Origin: Clostridiales bacterium
GTDB lineage: Bacteria > Bacillota > Clostridia > Lachnospirales > Lachnospiraceae
Direction: 5' to 3'
DNA: 47,224 bases
Assembly: GCA_029098165.1 (NCBI GenBank)
Contig: JAQXNU010000262.1
Location: forward strand, 1 to 47,224
Shown: positions 33,470 through 41,989 of the stretch, piece after piece
How positions within the stretch are numbered: position 1 is the first letter of the stretch
Layout: each line of letters opens with the position of its first letter
The notes under the pieces: model-generated
What the model was told of the DNA's origin: nothing
The model's input: only the letters and a program-made list of their open reading frames with translations
Database searches by the model: none
Program-made: the position numbers and the translations under genes

Positions 33470-33509
33470 AATTCCTCTCCACTCTTGGTAATATGAATTC
33501 CTTGTAAGA

Positions 33510-34292
33510 TTAGTTCTTTTTCATAAATTCTGTCATATACTTACGATAATGTAACGCTACGTGATTGCGCTGACACGCATAATTTTCTCTTTCTTTTATA
33601 GCAATTGAATCAAAGAAGGTTCGCCATAATTGCTCATAGTCCTGCTGACTTTCCGCTAATGATAAAAGTTGTTCCACTTCATCGTTGGATAAATAAGTCA
33701 AAAACCAGGAATTATTTGCTTGATGAACTGTCGCAATTTTGCGTTTCACATCCAAGATCAAAAAGTTCTCCGCTGCCAAACGATCAGCAAAATGAGGTGT
33801 GATCAGTTCTACGACATTACATTTTGGCTCAATCTTAGCTAAGAGGACTTTATTCTCAAGTTCCTGAAATCTAAGAAATTCTTTATAATAATGGCTATCG
33901 TTCCCTACCCTTCGATTCATCTCAAAAATATCTTGTACATACTTATCTGAGAGATGATCCACCACTTTTGCCCCCATGGCAAAACCACGCACTAGAAAAT
34001 GATAAATACTGTTCGCTTTACATGGATGATCGGATAAAGCAGCACGTACAACCATCTGATAAGCACTTACTGAAATCTTCTTTCGAATCGATTCCGCAAC
34101 TTTATCTGCTAAAGCACTATCCTTCTTAACATCAATATACTCGCTAAATAATTCATAATTTGTAGAACCATCTTCACTTTTTATTTGCAGCTTAATATAA
34201 TCATGACCATATCTCGCGGCCCATGCTACATAAACTGCCGTAAATATACCTTCTACACTATCTTCGCACTGATAGATACGTATTATCTTCAC
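33510..34292 (-). CDS. TIGR03915/DUF4130-type DNA-metabolism protein
   Basis: 260 aa. The opening 'YQCEDSVEGIFTAVYVAWAARYGHD' and a later HFADRLAAENFLILDVKRKIATVHQ match the conserved partner of the radical SAM DNA-repair protein (TIGR03915). In many bacteria the two genes are adjacent, as here (21 nt apart). This class is predicted to act in DNA repair or modification, some members being linked to a uracil-DNA-glycosylase domain. No such extra domain is present here. It lies between the radical SAM gene and the AlkD-like gene. Confidence 0.88.
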   Translation of the reverse strand: MKIIRIYQCEDSVEGIFTAVYVAWAARYGHDYIKLQIKSEDGSTNYELFSEYIDVKKDSALADKVAESIRKKISVSAYQMVVRAALSDHPCKANSIYHFLVRGFAMGAKVVDHLSDKYVQDIFEMNRRVGNDSHYYKEFLRFQELENKVLLAKIEPKCNVVELITPHFADRLAAENFLILDVKRKIATVHQANNSWFLTYLSNDEVEQLLSLAESQQDYEQLWRTFFDSIAIKERENYACQRNHVALHYRKYMTEFMKKN

Positions 34293-34313
34293 TTTTGCTC
34301 TCCTACTAAATTT

Positions 34314-35891
34314 TTAAGAATGTGCTATCATCTGAATCTGTTGAGTAGCTGGAATCTGTATGCTTTGATGGTCAAATAAGGATAACTGTTCGTATGTCAT
34401 TCCATCTGACGCAAGATTCTTTGGTAGTCGTTCTTTTATTCCGATCATCTGATTCGTAATATAGTTTTCTTCCAATTTGACTGAATACATCATTTGTCCA
34501 TTACAAGTAATAAAATACACTGCTCTTTTTAAAACAACACCCATTTTCTTAAGATCTTCAAATCTAAGTTTTGCTGTCTGTCTTGCCTTTACGATACGAC
34601 CCGCTGATTTTGGTCCTATTCCTGGAACTCTTAACAGGGTATAATAATCTGCTTTATTGATTTCCACTGGGAATTGTTCCAGATGTCCAATCGCCCAATT
34701 ACACTTTGGATCAAGAAATACATTAAAATTAGGCCGTTCTTTTGTCAAAAGTTCATTTGCATCAAATCCATAATATCGTAACAGCCAGTCTGCCTGATAT
34801 AAGCGATGTTCTCGAAGCAATGGTGGTCCACCTGGAATCACAGGTAGTGCACTATCCTCATTTACACGAATAAATGCAGAATAAAAAACTCTCTTTAGAT
34901 CAAATTTCTGATATAGCGCTTCCGTTACAGATAATATCTCATAATCCGTTTCTGGTGTCGCCCCAATAATCATCTGAGTACTCTGACCTGCCGGAACAAA
35001 TCCTCGTTTTCCACCAAACTGATTGTATCTTGTGAGGGCACGTGTTGTATTGGTCAGTGCCTTACTAGTATCTTCCTCTTCCCATCCAGTCAATATCTTC
35101 TTACGAATCTCATCACTCTTTTGAAACTTTGGGTTTTGTAACAGAGACTGTTTCTGTGAAATATTATTCTGAGCATCTTCTAATCTCTTTTGTTGAATTG
35201 ATTTTCCTTCAATCTGACGTCTCGTATGCCAGTATCGTCCCTTATTACCACCCATCATTCCAAAAGACTGCTGGCTTTCTTCAATTCCGGATTGAATCTG
35301 ACGAATCGGACTTAAAATATGTTTTCGATTTTTGTGTGGAGCTAGCTGCTTTAACCCATCTGCTGTTGGCAATTCAAGATTAACACTCATACGGTCTGCA
35401 TACCAACCTACCATCTCCACTAATTCTGGGTCTGCTCCTGGAATAGCCTTACAATGAATATATCCATTAAAGTGATATTGAGTTCGCAACATCTGCAGCG
35501 TTCTTCCGATCAGTTCCATTGTATAGTTCGGTGTATGAATAATACCAGAGCTTAGGAACAGTCCCTCAATATAGTTCCTTCGATAAAATTCCATTGTTAG
35601 ACTGCATACTTCCTCTGGTGTAAATGTAGTTCGTGGTACATCATTGGAAGTACGATTTATACAGTACTTACAGTCATAAATACATTCATTCGTAAATAGT
35701 ATCTTTAACAATGAAATACACCTGCCATCTGCCGCAAACGCATGACATAAACCACCGGCTACTGCATTACCGATCATCCCTTCTTTGCCTTTTCGGTCTA
35801 CACCACTTGATGTACATGCAACATCATACTTCGCGGCATCAGCCAAAATGGATAGTTTTTGTTCAATTGTCATCGACTCTGAAATAACCAT
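34314..35891 (-). CDS. Radical SAM DNA modification/repair protein (TIGR03916-type)
   Basis: 525 aa. The radical SAM iron-sulfur motif is C-x3-C-x2-C at Cys70/74/77 (ECIYDCKYC). The C-terminal helix-hairpin-helix DNA-binding motif is LLRVPGIGPKSAGRIVKAR. Standard members are about 400-430 aa; the extra ~95 residues (about 215-310, rich in Gln/Lys/Ser) interrupt the barrel region between IRQIQSGIEESQ and FVPAGQSTQM. It is probably a DNA-repair enzyme that pairs with the next gene. First gene of the SOS-box operon. AGGAAG is only 2 nt from the called ATG, so an in-frame ATG 18 nt downstream is possible. Confidence 0.9.
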   Translation of the reverse strand: MVISESMTIEQKLSILADAAKYDVACTSSGVDRKGKEGMIGNAVAGGLCHAFAADGRCISLLKILFTNECIYDCKYCINRTSNDVPRTTFTPEEVCSLTMEFYRRNYIEGLFLSSGIIHTPNYTMELIGRTLQMLRTQYHFNGYIHCKAIPGADPELVEMVGWYADRMSVNLELPTADGLKQLAPHKNRKHILSPIRQIQSGIEESQQSFGMMGGNKGRYWHTRRQIEGKSIQQKRLEDAQNNISQKQSLLQNPKFQKSDEIRKKILTGWEEEDTSKALTNTTRALTRYNQFGGKRGFVPAGQSTQMIIGATPETDYEILSVTEALYQKFDLKRVFYSAFIRVNEDSALPVIPGGPPLLREHRLYQADWLLRYYGFDANELLTKERPNFNVFLDPKCNWAIGHLEQFPVEINKADYYTLLRVPGIGPKSAGRIVKARQTAKLRFEDLKKMGVVLKRAVYFITCNGQMMYSVKLEENYITNQMIGIKERLPKNLASDGMTYEQLSLFDHQSIQIPATQQIQMIAHS

Positions 35892-35918
35892 AGCTTCCTA
35901 CCATCTTCTTCATATTTT

Positions 35919-35966
35919 CGAACTTATGTTCGTGTTTATTATAGCATTAGTATCTCTCGATTGCAA
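35919..35966 (-). promoter_or_regulatory. Promoter and SOS (LexA) box of the repair operon
   Basis: CGAAC-TTAT-GTTCG (35919-35932) is a perfect dyad matching the Bacillus/Clostridium LexA consensus CGAACATATGTTCG at 12 of 14 bases. It sits 5 nt downstream of the -10 TATAAT (35938-35943), with TTGCAA (35961-35966) 17 nt further upstream. Bound LexA would cover the start site of the radical SAM/TIGR03915/AlkD operon. Confidence 0.85.
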
Positions 35967-36012
35967 TCTATTTATCTAATAATACTTAACTATTCTATAT
36001 TTTTATTCTCTA

Positions 36013-36077
36013 CAAAAAAGCTGTTATAGAACACAACTCCTTAAATACATTCTGGAAAATTGTACTCTATAACAGCT
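36013..36077 (-). terminator. Terminator of the tail-anchored gene
   Basis: AGCTGTTATAGA (36019-36030) pairs perfectly with TCTATAACAGCT (36066-36077). Read leftward it is followed by six T. Confidence 0.8.
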
Positions 36078-36082
36078 TATAA

Positions 36083-36580
36083 TTAAAACCAAATTTTTGT
36101 ACAAAACAAAATAAATAAAAACATTCCAAGGATAAAAACACTGGCAACCATCAAAGCAGCTAACAAAGAGCTCATGATCACACGTATTGTTTCACGTCGA
36201 TTTAATTCTGGAACACTTCGTCTCATCTGTAATTCTTGCTCATCAATTTTATCATGAAACCAGGGCATTCCTTCCACATTCATATCAGCTACTTTTTCCT
36301 CATGAACTCGAAAGATCCCTTTTGTCTTCATTGCTCCCATATCCAACGTAGCTGTTAACTCATCACTTGCTCCTGTTGACCCAACTTCGTTTGCCATATT
36401 TCGATCCATCATATCGTCCTTGCTTTCGCCAAAATTGGTTGCACTGTCAACTTCAAAAGGGTCTGTTTCTCCATTCGGAATATCGGTGTCAGGAAGAAAC
36501 ACCTCATTAGTCACCTTCGCATCATAGTCTCGATTAATCGGCATTTCTCTTGTAGAATCCTCACTACTGATCATCCTCAT
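36083..36580 (-). CDS. Tail-anchored protein with long acidic N-terminus
   Basis: 165 aa. Residues 1-125 are polar, acidic and Asp/Glu/Asn-rich, predicted disordered. A single C-terminal membrane helix (about 135-160) ends the protein, with an RRETIRV positive patch just before it. That gives an N-in, C-terminal tail-anchored layout. No family recognised. Single gene with its own terminator, and no clear ribosome site stronger than a short AGTGAGG-like stretch. It lies between repeat copy C and the SOS-box operon. Confidence 0.72.
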   Translation of the reverse strand: MRMISSEDSTREMPINRDYDAKVTNEVFLPDTDIPNGETDPFEVDSATNFGESKDDMMDRNMANEVGSTGASDELTATLDMGAMKTKGIFRVHEEKVADMNVEGMPWFHDKIDEQELQMRRSVPELNRRETIRVIMSSLLAALMVASVFILGMFLFILFCTKIWF

Positions 36581-36692
36581 TCACTCCTTCATCCATTCTT
36601 TCAATGCAACTATCATTCCCAAAATTAGATTTTATATACATAAAATCAGCTTTTCTGCAATGTTCCTTCTCTAAAAACTTGCAAGAAGTAGA

Positions 36693-36846
36693 GGGCTGTG
36701 AAATAACAGCAAAGGAGATGAGCATGAGAGGCGGTGAACCATATTAGAATTTGGCTAAGTCCGGCCGAAAGGGAAAGGCATCAAAATTCTATTATGGTTC
36801 ACCGTCTCTCTCCTCGTTGCTCTTTTTGTGTTTTTTCACAGTCCCC
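36693..36846. repeat. Long-hairpin repeat, copy C
   Basis: Outer ends GGGCTGTGAAATAAC and GTTTTTTCACAGTCCC, with long arms GAGAGGCGGTGAACC (about 36726-36740) and GGTTCACCGTCTCTC (about 36797-36811). The 44-nt core (36744-36787) differs from copy A only slightly. The right inner arm has drifted (TCAAAAT), so the inner stem is weaker. It lies between the opp operon 3' end and the tail-anchored gene. Its core reads rightward, antisense to opp transcription. Confidence 0.85.
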
Positions 36847-36884
36847 TATTTTTCAAACACAATCCATGAAAATTGGCGGTCCTA

Positions 36885-37886
36885 CTACTTATCGTAGAGG
36901 TGGCAAGCCACCATGTGTCCATTTCCAGCGTCAACAGCTTTTGGAGGCTGAGTCTTACAAACTTCCATGCAATGCTCACATCGAGTATGGAACTTGCAGC
37001 CCGCTGGTGGGTTCGCTGGGGAAGGAATGCTTCCCTTTAAGATGATACGATTCATCTTCGCATCTGGGTCCGGCATAGGAATCGCACTAAATAATGCCTT
37101 TGTATATGGATGCAATGGTTCTTTAAAGATATCTACTTTATCTCCATATTCCACCATCGTACCAAGATACATAACACCAATCGTATCTGAAATATGCTCC
37201 ACTACGGATAAATCGTGACTGATGAACAGATACGTTAAATTATGTTCCTTCTGCAGATCCTTTAACAAGTTGATGATCTGTGCCTGAATTGATACATCAA
37301 GTGCAGAAACAGGCTCATCACAGATCACGAATTCTGGATTTAATGCCAATGCTCTAGCAATACAGATTCGCTGTCTCTGACCACCGGAAAACTCATGAGG
37401 ATAACGATCCGCATGGAAGGACTGAAGCCCACACTGAGACATAATCTTATCGACATAGTTCGCTAATTCGTTCTTAGGAACGATATTGTGCTGGCGCACT
37501 GCCTCTCCAATAATCTCACCAACTGGTAATCGTGGAGAAAGAGAAGAATATGGATCTTGGAATACAATCTGCATTTTTGGACGAATTGCTCGTAATTCCT
37601 TTTTACTAAGATCATGTAAATCTACGCCATTAAATAATACATTACCGCCTGTCTTCTCCTGAAGTCTTAAGATTGTACGCCCTACAGTTGTTTTACCACA
37701 ACCAGACTCACCAACAAGCCCCATCGTTGTACCACGACGGATCTTAAAGCTGACACCATCCACAGCCTTTACAAAATTTTTTGGTCCGGATAATGCGCCA
37801 GATTTGATCGGATAGTATTTCTGAAGATCATTTACCTCGAGGATAAATTCACTTTTTTCATTTAATTCATGTTTTTTAGTTGTCAT
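36885..37886 (-). CDS. oppF: Oligopeptide ABC transporter ATPase OppF
   Basis: Second ATPase of the peptide importer, about 333 aa. Walker [10 protein letters not shown], signature FSGGQRQR, Walker [12 protein letters not shown] and switch region [11 protein letters not shown]. The C-terminal oligopeptide-transporter extension has the family's Cys-rich end ([14 protein letters not shown]), which in relatives binds an iron-sulfur or metal cluster. An ATG at 37916 is in frame, but AGGAGG lies 6 nt before the ATG at 37886 ([11 protein letters not shown]), which is preferred. It then overlaps oppD by 11 bp. Confidence 0.94.
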   Translation of the reverse strand: MTTKKHELNEKSEFILEVNDLQKYYPIKSGALSGPKNFVKAVDGVSFKIRRGTTMGLVGESGCGKTTVGRTILRLQEKTGGNVLFNGVDLHDLSKKELRAIRPKMQIVFQDPYSSLSPRLPVGEIIGEAVRQHNIVPKNELANYVDKIMSQCGLQSFHADRYPHEFSGGQRQRICIARALALNPEFVICDEPVSALDVSIQAQIINLLKDLQKEHNLTYLFISHDLSVVEHISDTIGVMYLGTMVEYGDKVDIFKEPLHPYTKALFSAIPMPDPDAKMNRIILKGSIPSPANPPAGCKFHTRCEHCMEVCKTQPPKAVDAGNGHMVACHLYDK

Positions 37887-39048
37887 TGCCTGCCTCCTTC
37901 TTAAAACGTTCATCATATCGATAGCAGGAAACTATATGAGTCTCAGAAAGCTGGATCTCATGTGGGTATTCCCCGTCACAAGCGCCAATACAACGGTCAC
38001 AGCGGTCTTTAAAGTAGCAGTAGTCTGGCATATTAATTGGATTTGGAACTTTGCCAGGAATACTATATAAACGGTCCACCTGTTTATTTACAACTGGTTT
38101 GGATTTCATCAGACCAATTGTATAAGGATGACTTGGATTATTAAAGATTTCGTGAACAGTTCCCTTTTCTACTACGCGTCCCGCATACATAACAACTACG
38201 TAATCCGCCATTTCAGCAATTACACCTAAATCATGTGTGATCAACATAATGGAACTGTTAATCTTTGTCTTTAAACTGCGTAAGATATCGAGAATCTGAG
38301 CCTGAATTGTAACGTCAAGAGCTGTGGTTGGTTCATCTGCAATGATCAGACGTGGATTGCAGGCTAGTGCCATTGCGATCATAACACGCTGTCTCATACC
38401 ACCAGATAGTTCGTGAGGGAACATCGAATAAACGCCTTCTGCATTGGCAATACCAACAAGCTTTAACATCTCAATCGTACGTTCCTTAATATCTTCCTTG
38501 GACATGGACTTCTGATGAAGTTCAATTACTTCCTCAATCTGAGCACCTATTCGGAATACTGGATTTAAACTTGTCATCGGTTCCTGGAAGATCATTGAGA
38601 TCTGGTTACCACGTAACTTTCTCATCTCAGATGCTGGAGTTTTTGCGATATCGTATACTTCATGACCTGTATTAAAGCGAATGGAGCCGTCTACGATCTG
38701 TCCTTGAGGACGCTGTACTAACTGCATAAGAGAAAGGCTTGTTACTGACTTTCCACAGCCAGACTCTCCTACAACACCAACTGTCTTACCAGTTGGTATG
38801 TTGAAGGAAACACCATTTACCGATTTAACAGTACCAATATCGGTAAAGAAATACGTATGAAGATTATCAAATTCTACTACGTTTTCTGGATCTTTCATTT
38901 CTGTCATATATTCAGAAGCAGGGATATTCTTACGATTTCTCTTCTTCTCAAATTCTTTTGTTATTTTGCGGTTTTCACGAGAGATACGACGTGACTCTTT
39001 ACCCGATATATAATTTGCTTTTTTATTCTTCTTTACTTCACTCTTCAT
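37876..39048 (-). CDS. oppD: Oligopeptide ABC transporter ATPase OppD
   Basis: 390 aa. Walker [10 protein letters not shown], Walker [15 protein letters not shown], signature LSGGMRQR, and the C-terminal Cys-rich end ([14 protein letters not shown]). The first ~60 residues are a basic extension (Lys/Arg-rich, [20 protein letters not shown]) absent from usual OppD; the ATPase core starts near [14 protein letters not shown]. Partner of OppF on the OppB/OppC channel. Confidence 0.94.
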   Translation of the reverse strand: MKSEVKKNKKANYISGKESRRISRENRKITKEFEKKRNRKNIPASEYMTEMKDPENVVEFDNLHTYFFTDIGTVKSVNGVSFNIPTGKTVGVVGESGCGKSVTSLSLMQLVQRPQGQIVDGSIRFNTGHEVYDIAKTPASEMRKLRGNQISMIFQEPMTSLNPVFRIGAQIEEVIELHQKSMSKEDIKERTIEMLKLVGIANAEGVYSMFPHELSGGMRQRVMIAMALACNPRLIIADEPTTALDVTIQAQILDILRSLKTKINSSIMLITHDLGVIAEMADYVVVMYAGRVVEKGTVHEIFNNPSHPYTIGLMKSKPVVNKQVDRLYSIPGKVPNPINMPDYCYFKDRCDRCIGACDGEYPHEIQLSETHIVSCYRYDERFKKEAGNDN

Positions 39049-39055
39049 ATGTTAC

Positions 39056-40777
39056 CTACCTTTTCATCTTAGGATCGAATGCATCACGTAAACCGTCTCC
39101 GATAAAGTTAAATGCTAATACAGTCAACAAGATACACATACCGGCAGGAATCCATACAAACCAGAAGTTTGTCATAACATGAACATTAGAAACTGCACTA
39201 ATGATATTACCCCAGGATGCAAATGGGAATTTAACACCAAGTCCTAAGAAACTTAATGTGGATTCTGTTAAGATGATACTACCAAGTCCCATAGTTGCCA
39301 TAACGATTAACTGTGGTATTACGTTTGGAATCAAATGTTTAAAGATTCGACGTGGAATGGAGATGCCCATTGCTTCTGCCGCTGTCATAAATTCTTGTTC
39401 ACGAAGGGAAAGAATCTGTCCACGAACCATACGAGCTATACCAGGCCATCCAAGGAGACCTAGGATTAACATTAAGAAATAGATTCGAACCTGTGGGTCA
39501 ATTTTCATCTGATCCATTATGGAACCAACGATGATGACCAATGGCAGGGATGGAATACAGTAAAAGATATCTACGATTCTCATGATAAGATTATCTACCC
39601 ATTTACCAAAGTAACCTGCGATACCACCAAGGACAACACCTAAGGTTACCTGGATGATAACTACGATAAAACCGATGATCAGAGAGATACGACCGCCATA
39701 CATTAATCTTGTAAGGATATCCATACCATTCGCATCCGTACCTAACCAGTGCGCTTTGCTTGGCTTTGCATAAATCTGAATTACCTGAGTTTTACTGTCT
39801 GCTTTCACTGTAAACTGTTCATTCTTTCTCTCAATGGTATAAGTAACTTCATTACCTTCGCCATCTATCTGAGTAAAGGAAGTTTCGCCATCAGCGATCG
39901 CATTCTCAACTAAAGCTTTAAATGTAATGTCAAGAAATGTATTGCTGTCAATGGGCTGTACAATCAGATCAGTGATCTGAGCATACTCGGTAGCAGTTCC
40001 ATTTACCATAGCGTATACAATTGCACTCTCTTCTTCTACTTCAAGCTTATAGTCATTACCATCCACTGTGAACTCAGAAGCTCCTTCTGAGATTGCTCTT
40101 TGTGCAGTTAATTTGAAATTGTAGTTTAATTGTGTATCCTGTGCATAGACATCAAAAATTTTCATAGATGCAAAAGCAACATCCTCATGTGTAGATAAAA
40201 CTGATGTTTTTGCATCACCATTAATATAATAAGTAACACCGTCAAGTTCAAAAGATGTCTCCTTGTTCGTTAAAGCAGTTTCGAATGCTGTTTTTAACTC
40301 AGAAGTTAACTCTTTTTCCCCTACTGCAGCAATTGTTTTAATGCCACGGAGACTTGTAGCAGTCGCTAACTTGTCCATTAAGGAGATTCGGTAGAACTGA
40401 TCTCCTTCTTTTGTTAATGCATATGTCTGATCCATCGCAGTAAATTCAGATTCTCCTTTATTTACTGCAAGTATCATTGTTGCACGAGCTGCAGATGGAA
40501 ATTCCTTTCCTTCGGCAACTGTATAACGGTACTCCTTATTTCTTGTAACACTTGCATATTCTTTGGATATTGTTTCATATCCCATAAATACTTGACTTTC
40601 GCCATAAGGACTTACTAAGCCACCAAGAAATGCAAATAAAAACATACCAATTATGATAAATGTACCAACGATAGCGAGTTTATTACGAATAAATCGCTTA
40701 AAAACAAGCATGGATGGACTAAGTACACGTACTCTCTGTTCATCATCCAACGCCATATTCTTTTTGTTATTTTCCAT
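39056..40777 (-). CDS. oppC: Oligopeptide ABC transporter permease OppC, with extracellular repeat insert
   Basis: 573 aa against about 300 usual. Helix 1 (about 33-55) and the standard core (about 340-570, with the coupling loop EQEFMTAAEAMGISIPRRIFKHLIPN and HWLGTDANGMDILTRLMYGGRIS) are normal. Between them is a ~255-residue insert containing four diverged copies of one motif, about 62 residues apart: GESEFTAMDQTYAL (109), KETSFELDGVTYYI (172), GASEFTVDGNDYKL (232) and GETSFTQIDGEGNEVTYTI (297). The insert should face outside, near the docked OppA. It is the third gene of the operon, 27 nt after oppB. Confidence 0.93.
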   Translation of the reverse strand: MENNKKNMALDDEQRVRVLSPSMLVFKRFIRNKLAIVGTFIIIGMFLFAFLGGLVSPYGESQVFMGYETISKEYASVTRNKEYRYTVAEGKEFPSAARATMILAVNKGESEFTAMDQTYALTKEGDQFYRISLMDKLATATSLRGIKTIAAVGEKELTSELKTAFETALTNKETSFELDGVTYYINGDAKTSVLSTHEDVAFASMKIFDVYAQDTQLNYNFKLTAQRAISEGASEFTVDGNDYKLEVEEESAIVYAMVNGTATEYAQITDLIVQPIDSNTFLDITFKALVENAIADGETSFTQIDGEGNEVTYTIERKNEQFTVKADSKTQVIQIYAKPSKAHWLGTDANGMDILTRLMYGGRISLIIGFIVVIIQVTLGVVLGGIAGYFGKWVDNLIMRIVDIFYCIPSLPLVIIVGSIMDQMKIDPQVRIYFLMLILGLLGWPGIARMVRGQILSLREQEFMTAAEAMGISIPRRIFKHLIPNVIPQLIVMATMGLGSIILTESTLSFLGLGVKFPFASWGNIISAVSNVHVMTNFWFVWIPAGMCILLTVLAFNFIGDGLRDAFDPKMKR

Positions 40778-40803
40778 ACTATTCTCCCTTTTTCCTACGA
40801 TAA

Positions 40804-41790
40804 TCAGCCTACACGAACTCTTGGGTCAACTACTGCATATAAAATGTCAGAGATTAAGTTACCCATAAGTGTTAAGGCGGCCATAAATGTCATATAGAAC
40901 ATGGCAAATGGAATATCGCCTGATACCATTGCCTGATATGAGGTATATCCGATACCAGGTATCTGGAATAATGTCTCCGTGATCATTGCACCCGAAAATA
41001 ATCCTGGAAGTGTACCACCGATAATAGTTACAATAGGAATTAAGGTATTACGAAAAGCATGTTTATTGATAACTGTGCTTTCAGATAAACCCTTTGCTCT
41101 TGCTGTACGAATAAAATCAGAATTTAATACTTCTAACATATTTGTTCTTGTATATCGCATTAAGCTACCAATACTTACAATAACGATTGTTAAAACTGGT
41201 AACACATAATGTTTTGCCACATCTAAGAATTTGCCCCAAGTACTCAATTGGTCGTAGTAACGTCCAACTTTACCATATAAATCAAACCATCCAAGTTTGA
41301 TTGAGAAAATAAGCTTAAGGATTGTTGCAAAGAAGAAGGTTGGTAAAGAGATACCAATTAAAGCGATAACTGTTACTGCATAATCCGTTTTACTGTACTG
41401 CTTTCTCGCACTTAAGATTCCGAGTGGAATTGCAATTAAAATCTGTAAAACAAATGAGATCAATCCTAAGAAGAAGGAATCCCAGATAACACTTGAAAAC
41501 TTTTCAGTAACTGCAATATTATAAAACCAAGAATCGCCGAATTCGCCGCGTACTGCAGAACCTAACCATTTAAAGAATCCTTGTAGAATGCCACAATCCA
41601 TTCCATATACTGCATTTAACTGTTCTAACCACTCTGCATAGCTTTTGGAACCTGGCTGAGAAGCACGTTCTCTCGCTAGTGTTTCTATGTAGGAAGTTGG
41701 AGTACAACGTAAAATTGAGTATATGATCAAAGAAACAAAGAATAAGATCACTACACTAGTAGCAATTCTTTTCAATACATATTTTCGCAT
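40804..41790 (-). CDS. oppB: Oligopeptide ABC transporter permease OppB
   Basis: About 328 aa, normal size. Six membrane helices and the permease signature LNSDFIRTARAKGLSESTVINKHAFRN in usual position. It forms the channel with OppC. A GTG at 41802 is in frame but overlaps the ribosome site; GAGG lies 6 nt before ATG 41790 (MRKYVLKRIAT), which is chosen. Two hairpins lie between oppA and this gene and probably lower its expression relative to oppA. Confidence 0.95.
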   Translation of the reverse strand: MRKYVLKRIATSVVILFFVSLIIYSILRCTPTSYIETLARERASQPGSKSYAEWLEQLNAVYGMDCGILQGFFKWLGSAVRGEFGDSWFYNIAVTEKFSSVIWDSFFLGLISFVLQILIAIPLGILSARKQYSKTDYAVTVIALIGISLPTFFFATILKLIFSIKLGWFDLYGKVGRYYDQLSTWGKFLDVAKHYVLPVLTIVIVSIGSLMRYTRTNMLEVLNSDFIRTARAKGLSESTVINKHAFRNTLIPIVTIIGGTLPGLFSGAMITETLFQIPGIGYTSYQAMVSGDIPFAMFYMTFMAALTLMGNLISDILYAVVDPRVRVG

Positions 41791-41876
41791 AATAAACCTC
41801 ACATTATCTACTTTTTTCCTGTGTTCCCCCGGAGGTTAACCTTAGATATCGACTAACTATCCCAAACAAGGGCAAA

Positions 41877-41970
41877 TTACCAGGGAATGATTCTAACAAA
41901 ACATCGAATCCCCCCTGGTAAGATAGTCTCATTTCCTACAGAATGAATCTTTCCAAAAGAATCATTCTGT
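41877..41970 (-). promoter_or_regulatory. Two hairpins between oppA and oppB
   Basis: In leftward order: ACAGAATGA/TCATTCTGT (41938-41946 with 41962-41970), then TTACCAGGG/CCCTGGTAA (41877-41885 with 41913-41921). Neither is followed by a clear T-run, so a processing, stabilising or partial-attenuation role between the binding protein and permease genes is more likely than full termination. Confidence 0.6.
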
Positions 41971-41989
41971 TCTAAATCAGTAATTATAA

